Shown piece after piece: positions 17,211 to 26,133 of a DNA stretch of 57,297 nt (positions within the stretch are counted from its first letter, which is position 1; every line of letters starts with the position of its first letter). The DNA is from Eubacterium sp. (GTDB taxonomy: Bacteria > Bacillota > Clostridia > Lachnospirales > Lachnospiraceae). The position numbers and the translations under genes were made by a program. The notes below the pieces were generated by a model. That model was not told the DNA's origin. It worked only from the letters and a program-made list of their open reading frames with translations, and searched no databases. Location of the stretch: NCBI GenBank assembly GCA_021769425.1, contig JAETSX010000040.1, forward strand, positions 1-57,297, in the 5' to 3' direction.

Positions 17211-18482
17211 TTGGACTCAGGTGACGTCATACAATTAATTATTATTATTATTTTACTCATGTTATCTGCATTTTTTTCTTCCGCAGAGACTGCTTTGACA
17301 ACTTCTAACAAAATCCGCTTGAGAAGCATGGCGGAGGAGGGCAATAAACGGGCCAAAAAGGTTCTGGAGATTACCGACGACTCCGGTAAAATGCTCAGCG
17401 CCATCCTGATTGGAAACAATATTGTGAATTTGTCATCAGCCTCTCTTGCTACAACTTTGGCTACAAAGATTTTTGGAAATGCAGGAGCCGGAATTGCAAC
17501 CGGAATCTTAACGCTGCTGGTGCTTATTTTCGGTGAGATTTCACCCAAAACTTTTGCCACCATTCATGCTGACAAAATCTCGCTGGCTTATGCAGGAACC
17601 ATCGGCTGGCTGATGAAATTACTGACTCCCGCTATTTTCATTATCAATAAACTGGCTCTCGGCTTTCTGATACTGCTGCGTGTGGACGCTTCCGGCGCCC
17701 AGAGCGCCATAACGGAAGACGAACTGCGCACCATTGTGGATGTGAGCCACGAAGAAGGGGTCATTGAAACAGAAGAACGGGAAATGATTAATAATGTATT
17801 TGATTTCGGCGACGCGCAGGCCAGAGAAATCATGGTTCCCAGAATTGATATGACTTTTGCTGACATTAACAGCACCTATTATGAACTGCTGGAAATTTTT
17901 CGGGAGGATAAGTTCACCCGCCTTCCTGTATATGAAGATTCCACAGACAATGTGGTGGGCATTATCAATATGAAGGATTTATTGCTGTATGAAGACAAAA
18001 ATCAGTTTTCCATCCGCAATATCCTCCGCAAGCCTTATTACACTTATGAACACAAGAATACCTCTGAGCTTCTTCTGGAAATGCGGAAATCATCCATCAA
18101 CATCGCAATTGTACTGGACGAATACGGCGCAACCGCCGGTTTAATCACGTTAGAAGACCTGTTAGAGGAAATTGTAGGGGAAATCCGTGATGAATATGAT
18201 ATGGATGAAGAAGATCCCATTCAGAAAATCAGCGAGTTGGAATATATGGTGCAGGGTTCTACCAATCTCAATGTTCTTCATGACAGGCTGAATCTGGATC
18301 TGGTTTCGGAAGACTATGATTCCATCGGAGGCTATCTGATTGGACTGCTGGATCACCTGCCTACCGTGGGCGAATCCATTACCACGCCGGAAAATATTTA
18401 TTTTCGGGTAGAAGATATGGAGAAGAACCGTATCCATAAGATTTTTATCCGGCTTCCAGAGCCCTCCGAAGAAGAAGAGTAA
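17211..18482 (+). CDS. CNNM/CorC (HlyC) family transporter-like protein
   Basis: Membrane protein of 423 residues, of the family thought to move magnesium or other divalent ions and often misnamed hemolysin. The DUF21/CNNM domain (about 1-185) has AFFSSAETALTTSNKIRL and four hydrophobic segments. A CBS pair follows (about 200-330, EIMVPRIDMTFADINSTYYE and VVGIINMKDLL), then the CorC_HlyC C-terminal domain ending in RIHKIFIRLPEP. I prefer a TTG start at 17211: AGGAG lies seven bases before it, whereas the ATG at 17205 is only one base from that site, and the protein then begins DSGDVIQLI as in relatives. Confidence 0.88.
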   Translation: MDSGDVIQLIIIIILLMLSAFFSSAETALTTSNKIRLRSMAEEGNKRAKKVLEITDDSGKMLSAILIGNNIVNLSSASLATTLATKIFGNAGAGIATGILTLLVLIFGEISPKTFATIHADKISLAYAGTIGWLMKLLTPAIFIINKLALGFLILLRVDASGAQSAITEDELRTIVDVSHEEGVIETEEREMINNVFDFGDAQAREIMVPRIDMTFADINSTYYELLEIFREDKFTRLPVYEDSTDNVVGIINMKDLLLYEDKNQFSIRNILRKPYYTYEHKNTSELLLEMRKSSINIAIVLDEYGATAGLITLEDLLEEIVGEIRDEYDMDEEDPIQKISELEYMVQGSTNLNVLHDRLNLDLVSEDYDSIGGYLIGLLDHLPTVGESITTPENIYFRVEDMEKNRIHKIFIRLPEPSEEEE

Positions 18483-18548
18483 CGGATTTACGCAAATGGA
18501 TTAGACTTGTGCTTTGCATGATTCGTGCCAGTGAAAGGCAAAATTTCG

Positions 18549-18588
18549 GCGGCGTTTTGGTTCCATCGACTGGACATTTTAACGCCGC
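18549..18588. terminator. hairpin between convergent genes
   Basis: GCGGCGTT (18549-18556) and AACGCCGC (18581-18588) pair around a 24-base loop and reach into the sfsA stop region. It is a likely, modest terminator for the two converging genes. Confidence 0.4.
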
Positions 18589-19373
18589 AATGGTGCGAAG
18601 CAGGCAGAGCAATAGTCTAATTTTATTTCCACCGGCTGATCCAGTTTTATCTCATCAGCCGTCACCAGACAGTCATAAGCCAAAATCCCCACCCCTGCCT
18701 GCCGCACCCGGCGCAGCGTTTCCCCAAACTGGGGATGCGTGCGGTCGTTTGGCTCAAACCGCCGGATTCCCTTCATCTGAATCACAAACAAAATCCATGC
18801 TTCATAGCCTTCTCGCACTGCTTTTTCCAGTTCCAGCATATGCTTAATGCCCCGCTCTGTAGGCGCATCCGGAAAACGGGCAATTCCGTCTTCTTCCAGA
18901 GTCACTCCCTTTACTTCCATCAGGAATTTCCGTTCACCGTTCCTTCCCGCTTCTCCATAAAAATCAATCCTGGAATCCCCGTACTTATATTCCGGCCTGA
19001 CGCAGACAATATCGGAAATCGGACAAGCCGCACCCGGCCCTTTGGCTCCGGAATTTCCTGCAGACTGATGATTGGGCCGTTTGGCAGAGACAATTTCCTG
19101 CTCTAACCATTCCCGCACCGCCTGATTCGGCGCCTGGGAATCCATATTAATTATCTGCCCCTGCTTACTGACAGCCACCAAATCATAAGCGGTTTTCCGG
19201 TTGGGATTAGAACTTCCCTCCAGCCAGATCTGGGTTCCCGGTATCAAAAGTTCCCGGCATCTCCCGGTATTTTTTACATGGCATTTTTCAATCTTTCCAT
19301 TGATTTCCGCCATTGCGATAAAGCGGTTGGGGCGTTCTAAGAAACGCCCCTGTGTGATCTGTTTATATTTCAT
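18579..19373 (-). CDS. sfsA: SfsA family nuclease
   Basis: 264-residue protein of the SfsA family. It is described as a sugar fermentation stimulation protein and more recently as a DNA/RNA nuclease with a PD-(D/E)XK-like fold. The N-terminal OB-like part has RFLERPNRFIAMAEI and HVKNTGRCRELL. The nuclease part has SRIDFYGE and FLMEVKGVTLEEDG, with the D and E/K catalytic pair, then FPDAPTERGIKHMLEL. Length is normal. It begins 5 bp after the glycogen phosphorylase gene, so the two are probably cotranscribed. Confidence 0.92.
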   Translation of the reverse strand: MKYKQITQGRFLERPNRFIAMAEINGKIEKCHVKNTGRCRELLIPGTQIWLEGSSNPNRKTAYDLVAVSKQGQIINMDSQAPNQAVREWLEQEIVSAKRPNHQSAGNSGAKGPGAACPISDIVCVRPEYKYGDSRIDFYGEAGRNGERKFLMEVKGVTLEEDGIARFPDAPTERGIKHMLELEKAVREGYEAWILFVIQMKGIRRFEPNDRTHPQFGETLRRVRQAGVGILAYDCLVTADEIKLDQPVEIKLDYCSACFAPLRR

Positions 19374-19378
19374 TTTCT

Positions 19379-21640
19379 CTAATTCAATTTCCAGATATCT
19401 TTGTTATATTCTGCAATGGTTCGGTCAGAGGAGAAAAATCCTGCCTTAGCTGTGTTCACAAGCATCTTCTTGGCCCATGCGGTTCTGTCTTCATAATCCT
19501 TGTACATTTCTTCTTTCTTAGCCGCATAATCTTCATAATCCAGCAACGTCATAAACCAGTCTTTGTTCAGCAGTTCATGATACAGACGCTCCAGATGTTC
19601 TCTGTGTCCCACCTTCATCATCTCTTCGCCGACAATAAAGTCCATCGCTTCCTTAATATCTTCATTTTCTTCATAAAATTTCCGCGGAACATAATCTGCT
19701 TTCTCATAATGCTCAATGACTGTGTCGGAACTTTCGCCGAAGATATAGATATTGTCTTTGCCAACCAGATCTGCAATTTCCACATTGGCGCCGTCCATGG
19801 TTCCCAAAGTCACTGCGCCGTTTAACATAAACTTCATATTTCCGGTTCCGGAGGCCTCCTTGGACGCCAGGGAAATCTGCTCGGAAATATCGCAGGCGGG
19901 AATCAGCTTTTCCGCATTGGTCACATTATAATTTTCCACCATAACAACCTTCAGATAAGGGCTTACCTCAGGATCGCTGTTCGTCAGCTCCTGGAGACAT
20001 AAAATCAAATGAATAATATCCTTTGCGATTACATATGCCGGCGCCGCCTTTGCACCGAAGATAACAGTGATGGGCGTAGCAGGCTTTATGCCTTTTTTAA
20101 TTTCCAGATATTTGTGAATCACATACAGCGCATTCATTTGCTGGCGTTTGTACTCATGAAGCCGCTTGATCTGAATATCGAAAATGGAATTTTCATCAAT
20201 TTCCAATCCCTGATACTCTTTCAGGTACGCAGCCAGATTCTTCTTGTTCTCATGTTTAATATTCAATAATTGTTCCAATACTGCCTTGTTATCTGCAAAT
20301 GCCAGAAGCTTCTCCAGCTCATCCGCATTCTTATGCCAGCCTGTTCCGATTATCTCGTCCAGATAATGGCTCAGTCCTTTGTTGCAGTGCATCAGCCAGC
20401 GGCGGAAAGTAATTCCGTTGGTCTTATTATTGAACTTCTCCGGATAAATCTTATAAAAATTATTCAGTTCATTTTTCTTCAAAATCTCTGTGTGCAGATA
20501 TGCCACGCCATTGACGCTGTAACCGTAGTGAATGTCCATATGAGCCATATGTACACGGTTGGCATCGTCAATAATCGCTACGGATTTGTCCTCAAATTTA
20601 TCTTTTACGATGGTATCCAGCTCGCGGATGATGGGCATTAACTGGGGAACAACCTGGTTCAGATAATCCATGGGCCATTTTTCCAGCGCCTCTGCCAGAA
20701 TCGTATGGTTGGTGTATGCGCATGTTTTGGATACGATGTCAATGGCGTCGCTCATTCGGATTCCCCGTTCCATCAGCAGGCGGATCAGTTCCGGAATCAC
20801 CATGCTGGGATGGGTGTCATTAATCTGGATTGCCGCATAATCCGGCAGATCGTACAATTTACAGCCCTTTGCCTCACATTCTGCCAGAATCAGCCTTGCC
20901 GCATTGCTCACCATGAAATACTGCTGATACACACGCAGCAGCCGTCCTGCGTCGTCGGAATCGTCCGGGTATAAGAACAGAGTCAGGTTCTTCATAATAT
21001 CCCCTTTATTAAAATTGATTCCGTCTCCCACCAGACCTTCGTCTACGGTTTCGATATCAAATAAATGAAGCTTATTGGTTCTGTTCTCAAATCCCGTCAC
21101 ATCCAGATCATACATTCTGGACCAAACGGTGAAACCGCCGAACTGAATGGGATATACGACATCTGTTCTGGTCAGCCAGCTCTCCGGCTGCAGCCAGGGA
21201 TTCTTATTTTCTTTCTGAAGCCGATTCTCAAAAGTCTGCAGAAACAGGCCGAAATGGTAATTTAATCCGATTCCGTCTCCGTTCATTCCCAATGTAGCCA
21301 TGGAATCCAAAAAACATGCAGCCAGACGTCCCAAACCGCCGTTTCCAAGAGACGGTTCCGGCTCCACCTGTTCAATCAGGTTGATGTCCTTGCCGTACTG
21401 CTTTAACATCTCTGCCACTTCATCATAAATCCCCAGGTTAATCAGATTGTTGGAAAGCAGCTTTCCAATCAAAAACTCTGCCGAAATATAGTAAACTTTC
21501 TTCTTTCCTTCGTTGCTTTCTTTTGCTTTGGCCAGATCTTTTACAATTCCCAAAAGTCCGTAGTAAATCTGTTCATCGGTGCAGGCTGCAATATTATTGC
21601 AGCATTTCTGTTCCAGCAATTCTCTTACATTGACGCTCAT
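19379..21640 (-). CDS. glgP: glycogen/starch/alpha-glucan phosphorylase
   Basis: 753-residue GT35 enzyme that releases glucose 1-phosphate from alpha-1,4-glucans in the cytosol. Motifs include [33 protein letters not shown] and the pyridoxal phosphate site [20 protein letters not shown], whose lysine holds the cofactor. A longer frame reaches 21712, but AGGAGGAG before the ATG at 21640 and the normal [11 protein letters not shown] opening favour this start. It is slightly shorter than the usual ~800 residues, as in other clostridia. sfsA follows at once. With the nearby GH13 enzyme it suggests alpha-glucan use. Confidence 0.95.
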   Translation of the reverse strand: MSVNVRELLEQKCCNNIAACTDEQIYYGLLGIVKDLAKAKESNEGKKKVYYISAEFLIGKLLSNNLINLGIYDEVAEMLKQYGKDINLIEQVEPEPSLGNGGLGRLAACFLDSMATLGMNGDGIGLNYHFGLFLQTFENRLQKENKNPWLQPESWLTRTDVVYPIQFGGFTVWSRMYDLDVTGFENRTNKLHLFDIETVDEGLVGDGINFNKGDIMKNLTLFLYPDDSDDAGRLLRVYQQYFMVSNAARLILAECEAKGCKLYDLPDYAAIQINDTHPSMVIPELIRLLMERGIRMSDAIDIVSKTCAYTNHTILAEALEKWPMDYLNQVVPQLMPIIRELDTIVKDKFEDKSVAIIDDANRVHMAHMDIHYGYSVNGVAYLHTEILKKNELNNFYKIYPEKFNNKTNGITFRRWLMHCNKGLSHYLDEIIGTGWHKNADELEKLLAFADNKAVLEQLLNIKHENKKNLAAYLKEYQGLEIDENSIFDIQIKRLHEYKRQQMNALYVIHKYLEIKKGIKPATPITVIFGAKAAPAYVIAKDIIHLILCLQELTNSDPEVSPYLKVVMVENYNVTNAEKLIPACDISEQISLASKEASGTGNMKFMLNGAVTLGTMDGANVEIADLVGKDNIYIFGESSDTVIEHYEKADYVPRKFYEENEDIKEAMDFIVGEEMMKVGHREHLERLYHELLNKDWFMTLLDYEDYAAKKEEMYKDYEDRTAWAKKMLVNTAKAGFFSSDRTIAEYNKDIWKLN

Positions 21641-21825
21641 GTTATCTCCTCCTGATTCTAAAACTATATGCTCCGAACGCCTGTCACGGCCATAGGCCGC
21701 TTCCTCTCCCATTCGAAAGCCCGTTTATCCTAATCTTTCCCAATTTTCTGCCGCTTATTCCAAGTCTTCCATATGTTTCCTTGATGTTTTACAGCTATAG
21801 TATACCCTCTTTATTCCGATTTTTC

Positions 21826-21855
21826 TTGCAGTATGATGGCAAAATATAGTACAAT
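21826..21855 (+). promoter_or_regulatory. sigma-A type promoter for the AraC gene
   Basis: TTGCAG (21826-21831), an 18-base spacer and TACAAT (21850-21855). It lies about 30 bases before the start, so the leader is very short. It faces away from the glycogen phosphorylase gene. Confidence 0.6.
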
Positions 21856-21884
21856 ACTATCAAATAATGAAAAAGGATACAGCT

Positions 21885-22763
21885 ATGAATATTTTAGAAT
21901 ATGAAAACACACAGGAACTGAAATCCCACGGACAGGACAGTTTTCCCTTTAATATCTATCTCTGCAGCATTCCTCTGGACTTTTCCGTAGTGCCCTTTCA
22001 CTGGCACAATGATATGGAAGTGATCTATATTAAAAAGGGACGGGGCAGGATCACCGTAGATCTGATGCCTTTTTTGGTCCGGGGAGGAGATATTGTCATC
22101 GTTCCCCCGGGACAGCTCCATTCCATTGAACAGTTTGAAGATTGTTCCATGGAGTACGAAAATATTATTTTCCAGCCCGCCATGCTCATACCTGCGCAGA
22201 ATGACGCATGCAGCGAGCAATTTCTCCTGCCGCTGATGCAGGGACAGCTTTTGCTTCCCAATTATTTTTCCCCGGATTCCCCCCTGCACCCCGCTCTGTC
22301 TTCCTGTCTCGGCGCCATGGACGAAATCTGCAAAACCTTCCCCAACGGCTATCAGCTTGCTATCAAAGGCCAACTATTTTCATTCTTTTATGCACTGTTC
22401 TCTTCCGGGGATGCCCCGCCGCCCCGCAGAAACAACAAATCTCTGGATCGGCTGAAAGAAATCCTGAAATATGTGGAGATCCGTTATTGCGAGAAGATTT
22501 CCATTTCTGACGCTGCCAAAATCTGCGGGTTCAGTGAATCCCATTTTATGAAATTCTTCCGGAACAATATGGGAATTTCCTTTACAGATTATCTGAATGA
22601 GTACCGGCTGACCATGGCGGCGCGGATGCTTTTGTCCTCCTCTGATTCCATTGCGGCAATCGCCGGAGAAACGGGATTTGACAATCTTTCCTATTTTAAC
22701 CGGAGGTTTAAAAAGAAATACCATTGCACTCCCTCTGAGTTCCGCAACAGAAATTTGGTTTAA
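21885..22763 (+). CDS. AraC family regulator with cupin sensor
   Basis: 292-residue regulator. The N-terminal cupin (about 10-110) has PFHWHNDMEVIYIKKGRGRI and VIVPPGQLHSIEQF, the sugar or small-molecule pocket. The C-terminal pair of helix-turn-helices (about 190-290) has ISISDAAKICGFSESHFMKF and IAAIAGETGFDNLSYFNRRF. AAGGA seven bases before ATG 21885 decides the start over the one at 21867. Orientation is divergent from glgP, so glgP is one possible target, though nothing in the sequence proves this. Confidence 0.9.
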   Translation: MNILEYENTQELKSHGQDSFPFNIYLCSIPLDFSVVPFHWHNDMEVIYIKKGRGRITVDLMPFLVRGGDIVIVPPGQLHSIEQFEDCSMEYENIIFQPAMLIPAQNDACSEQFLLPLMQGQLLLPNYFSPDSPLHPALSSCLGAMDEICKTFPNGYQLAIKGQLFSFFYALFSSGDAPPPRRNNKSLDRLKEILKYVEIRYCEKISISDAAKICGFSESHFMKFFRNNMGISFTDYLNEYRLTMAARMLLSSSDSIAAIAGETGFDNLSYFNRRFKKKYHCTPSEFRNRNLV

Positions 22764-22776
22764 TTCGCTTTCCTTA

Positions 22777-22805
22777 TTGACAAATTTTTATCAAAGTAAT
22801 ATATT
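22777..22805 (+). promoter_or_regulatory. strong sigma-A promoter for the crotonase gene
   Basis: A perfect TTGACA (22777-22782), 17-base spacer and TATATT (22800-22805), starting 14 bases after the AraC stop. The predicted transcript start is about 22812, right before a stem-loop. Confidence 0.8.
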
Positions 22806-22815
22806 TAAAGTACCA

Positions 22816-22872
22816 GGGAACTGTAAAGAAATGGCCTGTGCAAGGCGCGCAGGATTTTTCTTTACAGTTCCT
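22816..22872 (+). other. 5'-terminal stem-loop in the crotonase leader
   Basis: GGGAACTGTAAAGAAA and TTTCTTTACAGTTCCT pair with one bulge to form a ~15-bp stem around a 25-base loop. It has no U-run, so it is not a normal terminator. It sits within a few bases of the predicted start of the crotonase transcript. Such structures can shield mRNA from 5' decay. Confidence 0.6.
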
Positions 22873-22914
22873 AAGAAACCATTATATTACATATTTTTCA
22901 GGAGGGTTCTACAC

Positions 22915-23709
22915 ATGAACAATTTAAAGTTAGACGTAGCGGATCAGATTGCAGTTTTAACCATCAGCAGACCGGGCGCATTGAATGCCTTAAACAGTGA
23001 AACATTGGACGAACTGAACGCTGCATTAACGGAAATCGAAGCAAGAGACGACGTTAAAGTAGTAATTTTAACCGGCGGTCCCGACAAGAAGGACAACCCC
23101 TACAAATCTTTCGTAGCCGGCGCTGATATCGCTGAAATGGTGAATTTCTCTGCTGCAGAAGCGCGCGCATTCGGCATGAAGGCTGCTGAGCCGTTCTTCA
23201 AGCTGATGAATATGCGTCAGGTTACCATTGCTGCCGTAAATGGATTCGCTCTGGGCGGCGGATGCGAAATCGCTATGGCATGCGACATCCGTATTGCTGC
23301 TGAAAACGCTACTTTTGCTCAGCCGGAAACAGGTCTCGGCATTATCCCGGGCTTTGGCGGAACACAGAGACTTGCTCGCCTGGTAGGCATGGGACGCGCC
23401 AAAGAACTGATCTTCACCTGCGATAACATCGACGCAGCAGAAGCATACAGAATCGGCCTGGTAAACAAAGTTGTTGCAAAAGAGGAATTAATGGATACCG
23501 CTAAGAAAATGGCTTCTAAGATTATCTCCAAAGGAAGCTATGCTGTTTCTATTGCAAAGGCTGCCATCAACAATGGATATGACATGGATATCAAGAATGC
23601 AGTGGAAATGGAAGCCAACCTGTTCGGCATTACCTGCTCCACTCATGATAAGACAGAAGGCATGACTGCTTTCCTTGAGAGAAGAGCTGCTGATTTGACA
23701 GACTTCTAA
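22915..23709 (+). CDS. enoyl-CoA hydratase (crotonase)
   Basis: 264-residue crotonase-family enzyme that hydrates short-chain 2-enoyl-CoA to 3-hydroxyacyl-CoA. The oxyanion loop is SFVAGADIAEM, the second one is VNGFALGGGCEIAMACDIRIA, and the catalytic glutamate segment is PETGLGIIPGFGGTQRLARL. AGGAGG before ATG 22915 fixes the start. The usual clostridial partners (acyl-CoA dehydrogenase, etfAB, thiolase, hbd) are not in this window, so it may be a stand-alone butyrate-pathway hydratase. It has a strong promoter and codon use that looks highly expressed. Confidence 0.92.
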   Translation: MNNLKLDVADQIAVLTISRPGALNALNSETLDELNAALTEIEARDDVKVVILTGGPDKKDNPYKSFVAGADIAEMVNFSAAEARAFGMKAAEPFFKLMNMRQVTIAAVNGFALGGGCEIAMACDIRIAAENATFAQPETGLGIIPGFGGTQRLARLVGMGRAKELIFTCDNIDAAEAYRIGLVNKVVAKEELMDTAKKMASKIISKGSYAVSIAKAAINNGYDMDIKNAVEMEANLFGITCSTHDKTEGMTAFLERRAADLTDF

Positions 23710-24922
23710 TTCTTGCAGAATGGAACAAAGGGGCTGTGAGGAAATGGAATTGCATACAATATATGGTTGTGATACTGAAAATTACAACCATATATTGTAG
23801 AAATCCACCATTTTCCCACAGCCCCTTTTTGCATACAGGCGCTCCGCCTGGATTTGCCAGAAGATCGTTCTTAGCTTTGAGGAAAAAAGCAAATGATTTG
23901 GCAAATAAGTATGCTCTTGAGTATATACCCGTGAGCGAAATCATTTGCCAGAAGATCGTTCTTAGCTTACGATGGTCATCCGGTTTTTCCCAGACGCTAA
24001 AGCTCACATGCTTTTTCAGTGCTTCCGCCTGACTGTCTTCCAGTATGATAAACTGCTGATTAGTGGGAGATTCCAGATAAAAGGAACATCCCTTCTCCTT
24101 TAAAACCTTTTTCAGGCGCTCTGCCATCTCTATCCCATGACGGCCCGCCTCCAGGTACAGACAATCGGTAAACAAGGTATCAAACTGTATCCCCAGCAGA
24201 CGCCCCTTTGCCAGCAGAGCGCCATGCTGCTTTACTGCAGTGAGAAAATGATTCGGCGCATTTTTGTGGGGAAATACCACTGCTTCCCCGCACAAAGCCC
24301 CCACCTTGGTGCCTCCGATATAAAATACATCGCAGACAGCCGCAATATCCTGCAGCGTCATATCGCTTTCTTCACTCATCAGCCCATACCCCAGCCGCGC
24401 GCCGTCCAAAAACAGCGGCATATGATATTTTTTACAGATTTTCCCGATGGCTTCCAGTTCCTCTTTTCGGTATAACGTCCCATATTCAGTGGGATGGGAC
24501 ACATACACCATCCCCGGAAACGCCATATGTTCATAAGATTCATCCTGATAAAATTTCTGCAAACATCCCTCCAGTTCCTCTGGATCTATTTTCCCTGCAT
24601 GCGCCGGCAGCGCAAGAACCTTATGGCCGGTACACTCAATGGCTCCTGCTTCATGTACATTGATATGGCCCGTCTCAGCAGCAACCACTCCTTCATATCC
24701 CTTCAGCATGGAAGAAATCACAACTGCATTGGTCTGGGTGCCTCCCACCAGAAAAAACACTTCGGCCTCCGGGCAGCCGCATGCATCTCTAATCTTTTCC
24801 CGTGCGCTTTCACAATAGGGGTCCATTCCATATCCGGCGGCCGCCTGAAAATTTGTCTCAGATAAACGCTGCAGTATTTTGGGATGCGCCCCTGTGTTAT
24901 AATCATTTTCAAAAGAAATCAT
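23630..24922 (-). CDS. low-specificity threonine aldolase with replaced C-terminus
   Basis: Pyridoxal phosphate enzyme that splits threonine or allo-threonine to glycine and acetaldehyde. Residues 1 to about 319 are normal (SFENDYNTGAHPKIL, AETGHINVHEAG, FLDGARLGYG, FYIGGTKVGAL with Lys206). After VWEKPDDHRK the frame enters the 92-bp element (LRTIFWQMISLTGIYSRA, LFAKSFAFFLKAKND). It then reads through the crotonase terminator and into the crotonase 3' end, reaching 430 residues instead of about 340. The last ~25 native residues have been lost. The protein may still fold, but activity is uncertain. The ATG at 24922 is preceded by AGGAGG. Confidence 0.8.
   Translation of the reverse strand: MISFENDYNTGAHPKILQRLSETNFQAAAGYGMDPYCESAREKIRDACGCPEAEVFFLVGGTQTNAVVISSMLKGYEGVVAAETGHINVHEAGAIECTGHKVLALPAHAGKIDPEELEGCLQKFYQDESYEHMAFPGMVYVSHPTEYGTLYRKEELEAIGKICKKYHMPLFLDGARLGYGLMSEESDMTLQDIAAVCDVFYIGGTKVGALCGEAVVFPHKNAPNHFLTAVKQHGALLAKGRLLGIQFDTLFTDCLYLEAGRHGIEMAERLKKVLKEKGCSFYLESPTNQQFIILEDSQAEALKKHVSFSVWEKPDDHRKLRTIFWQMISLTGIYSRAYLFAKSFAFFLKAKNDLLANPGGAPVCKKGLWENGGFLQYMVVIFSITTIYCMQFHFLTAPLFHSARIRSLSNQQLFSQGKQSCLLSYHEWSR
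23727..23828 (+). terminator. long nested hairpin terminator of the crotonase gene
   Basis: The outer stem is AAAGGGGCTGTG (23727-23738) with CACAGCCCCTTT (23817-23828). The inner stem is ACAATATATGGTTGT (23756-23770) with ACAACCATATATTGT (23784-23798), a perfect 15-mer. A T-run follows. A similar nested design occurs at 47077-47176. Confidence 0.75.
23852..23968 (-). repeat. 92-bp palindromic element, copy 2, tandem 1.3 units
   Basis: A 26-bp end segment beginning ATTTGCCAGAAGATCG occurs at 23852-23877 and again at 23943-23968, exactly 91 bp apart, which is the element length. So this locus holds one full unit and a partial second one in head-to-tail order, circularly permuted relative to the other four loci. 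It lies inside the threonine aldolase reading frame. Confidence 0.85.
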
Positions 24923-24965
24923 CGGTTTTCCTCCTGGTTTTTCTTATATTATTCTCATATTCATA

Positions 24966-25126
24966 CTATAATTCATTACTGTTCACGCTTATGGCGCTCA
25001 CAGTAACAAATCCGTCCTGTTTAAAGTTGCCTTACGGCAAGGGGCCGGATTCTGGCTCCAATACTGTATTGGCCTGTGACCGTGCAGCATAGCGAACGGC
25101 CCAGGAGTGAACAGTAACTATAATTC
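24966..25126. mobile_element. MITE-like element with 9-bp target duplication
   Basis: The inverted ends TTACTGTTCAC (24976-24986) and GTGAACAGTAA (25107-25117) bound about 143 bp of non-coding DNA. CTATAATTC flanks it on both sides (24966-24974 and 25118-25126) as a direct repeat, as expected for a target-site duplication. No ORF inside could be a transposase. It lies between the divergent threonine aldolase and proC genes, and the rest of that 395-bp gap is the 29-bp repeat. Confidence 0.65.
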
Positions 25127-25200
25127 TTCATAAAGTACAGCCCGCGCCCTTTATGCCCTTGCGCAATCCTGTCTCTGCTGTTATCATAGAGATCAGATTG

Positions 25201-25287
25201 CAGTCATTTCATATATAGAAATCAGATCGCAGTCATTTCATATATAGAAATCAGATCGCAGTCATTTCATATATAGAAATCAGATCG
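25201..25287 (+). repeat. 29-bp tandem repeat upstream of proC
   Basis: Three 29-bp units starting at 25201, 25230 and 25259, each like CAGTCATTTCATATATAGAA, followed by a degenerate fourth from 25288. They end about 15 bases before the proC ribosome site, so the proC leader or promoter includes them. Confidence 0.85.
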
Positions 25288-25317
25288 CAATTATTTCAAA
25301 TCAGGGAGGTACAGACT

Positions 25318-26133
25318 ATGAATAAAATCATCGGATTTATCGGAGGCGGCAATATGGCCAGCGCCATCATCGGGGGAATCCTCCAATCCGGCCTTGCCGC
25401 AAAAGACCAGATTATTGCCAGTGACAAACTGGAGGGGGCCCGCCATTTACTGCAGGAACGGTTCGGCATCCGCACCACAGAAAACAACCGGAAAACAGCC
25501 GAAATGGCCGATCTCTTATTTCTGGCAGTAAAACCGCACTTTTTTCCGGATGTGATCGCAGAGATCAAAGGCAGTATCCGCAGTGACACCCTTCTGGTAT
25601 CCATTGCCGCAGGCCAATCCATTGCCTCCATTGAAGGCCGCTTCGGCAGAGAAATCCGGCTGGTGCGCGCAATGCCCAACACCCCGGCTCTGGTAGGCGC
25701 AGCCATGAGCGCTCTCAGTCCCAACAAAAATGTAAGCGAAGAAGAGCTGACGGAAGTAGTTACTATCTTTGAAAGTTTCGGCGCCTGCGAAGTTATTGCC
25801 GAAACTATGATGGACGCCGTAGTGGGCGTCTCCGGCTCCTCTCCCGCCTATGTTTACATGTTTATCGAAGCCATGGCAGACGCTGCGGTGGCAGACGGAA
25901 TGCCCCGAACCCAGGCTTACAAATTCGCTGCCCAGGCTGTCCTCGGCTCCGCCAAAATGGTTCTGGAAACCAATACCCATCCCGGCGCATTAAAAGACGC
26001 TGTCTGCTCTCCCGGCGGCACTACCATTGAGGCTGTGGCTGTCCTGGAAGAGCAGGGAATGCGCAGCGCTGTCATCAAAGCACAGCGGGCCTGTGTGGAA
26101 AAATCCAGAGAGATGGGAAAAGCGAACTCCTGA
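25318..26133 (+). CDS. proC: pyrroline-5-carboxylate reductase
   Basis: 271-residue enzyme that reduces 1-pyrroline-5-carboxylate to proline with NAD(P)H, the last step of proline synthesis. The N-terminal Rossmann loop is GFIGGGNMASAIIGG (about 5-19). The NADP/cofactor region LVRAMPNTPALVGAAM is in place, and the C-terminal dimer and substrate domain has VVGVSGSSPAYVYMFIEAMAD and the signature PGGTTIEAVAVLEE near the end. AGGGAGG precedes the ATG. It ends one base before the stop of the convergent DUF3878-like gene. Confidence 0.95.
   Translation: MNKIIGFIGGGNMASAIIGGILQSGLAAKDQIIASDKLEGARHLLQERFGIRTTENNRKTAEMADLLFLAVKPHFFPDVIAEIKGSIRSDTLLVSIAAGQSIASIEGRFGREIRLVRAMPNTPALVGAAMSALSPNKNVSEEELTEVVTIFESFGACEVIAETMMDAVVGVSGSSPAYVYMFIEAMADAAVADGMPRTQAYKFAAQAVLGSAKMVLETNTHPGALKDAVCSPGGTTIEAVAVLEEQGMRSAVIKAQRACVEKSREMGKANS

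Noticed and set aside
24966-25126. Full insertion sequence at the MITE-like locus
   Set aside because: The element is only about 143 bp and has no transposase frame.
25201-25300. Regular 29-bp repeats as a possible CRISPR array
   Set aside because: The units are head-to-tail with no spacers, and there is no cas gene in the window.
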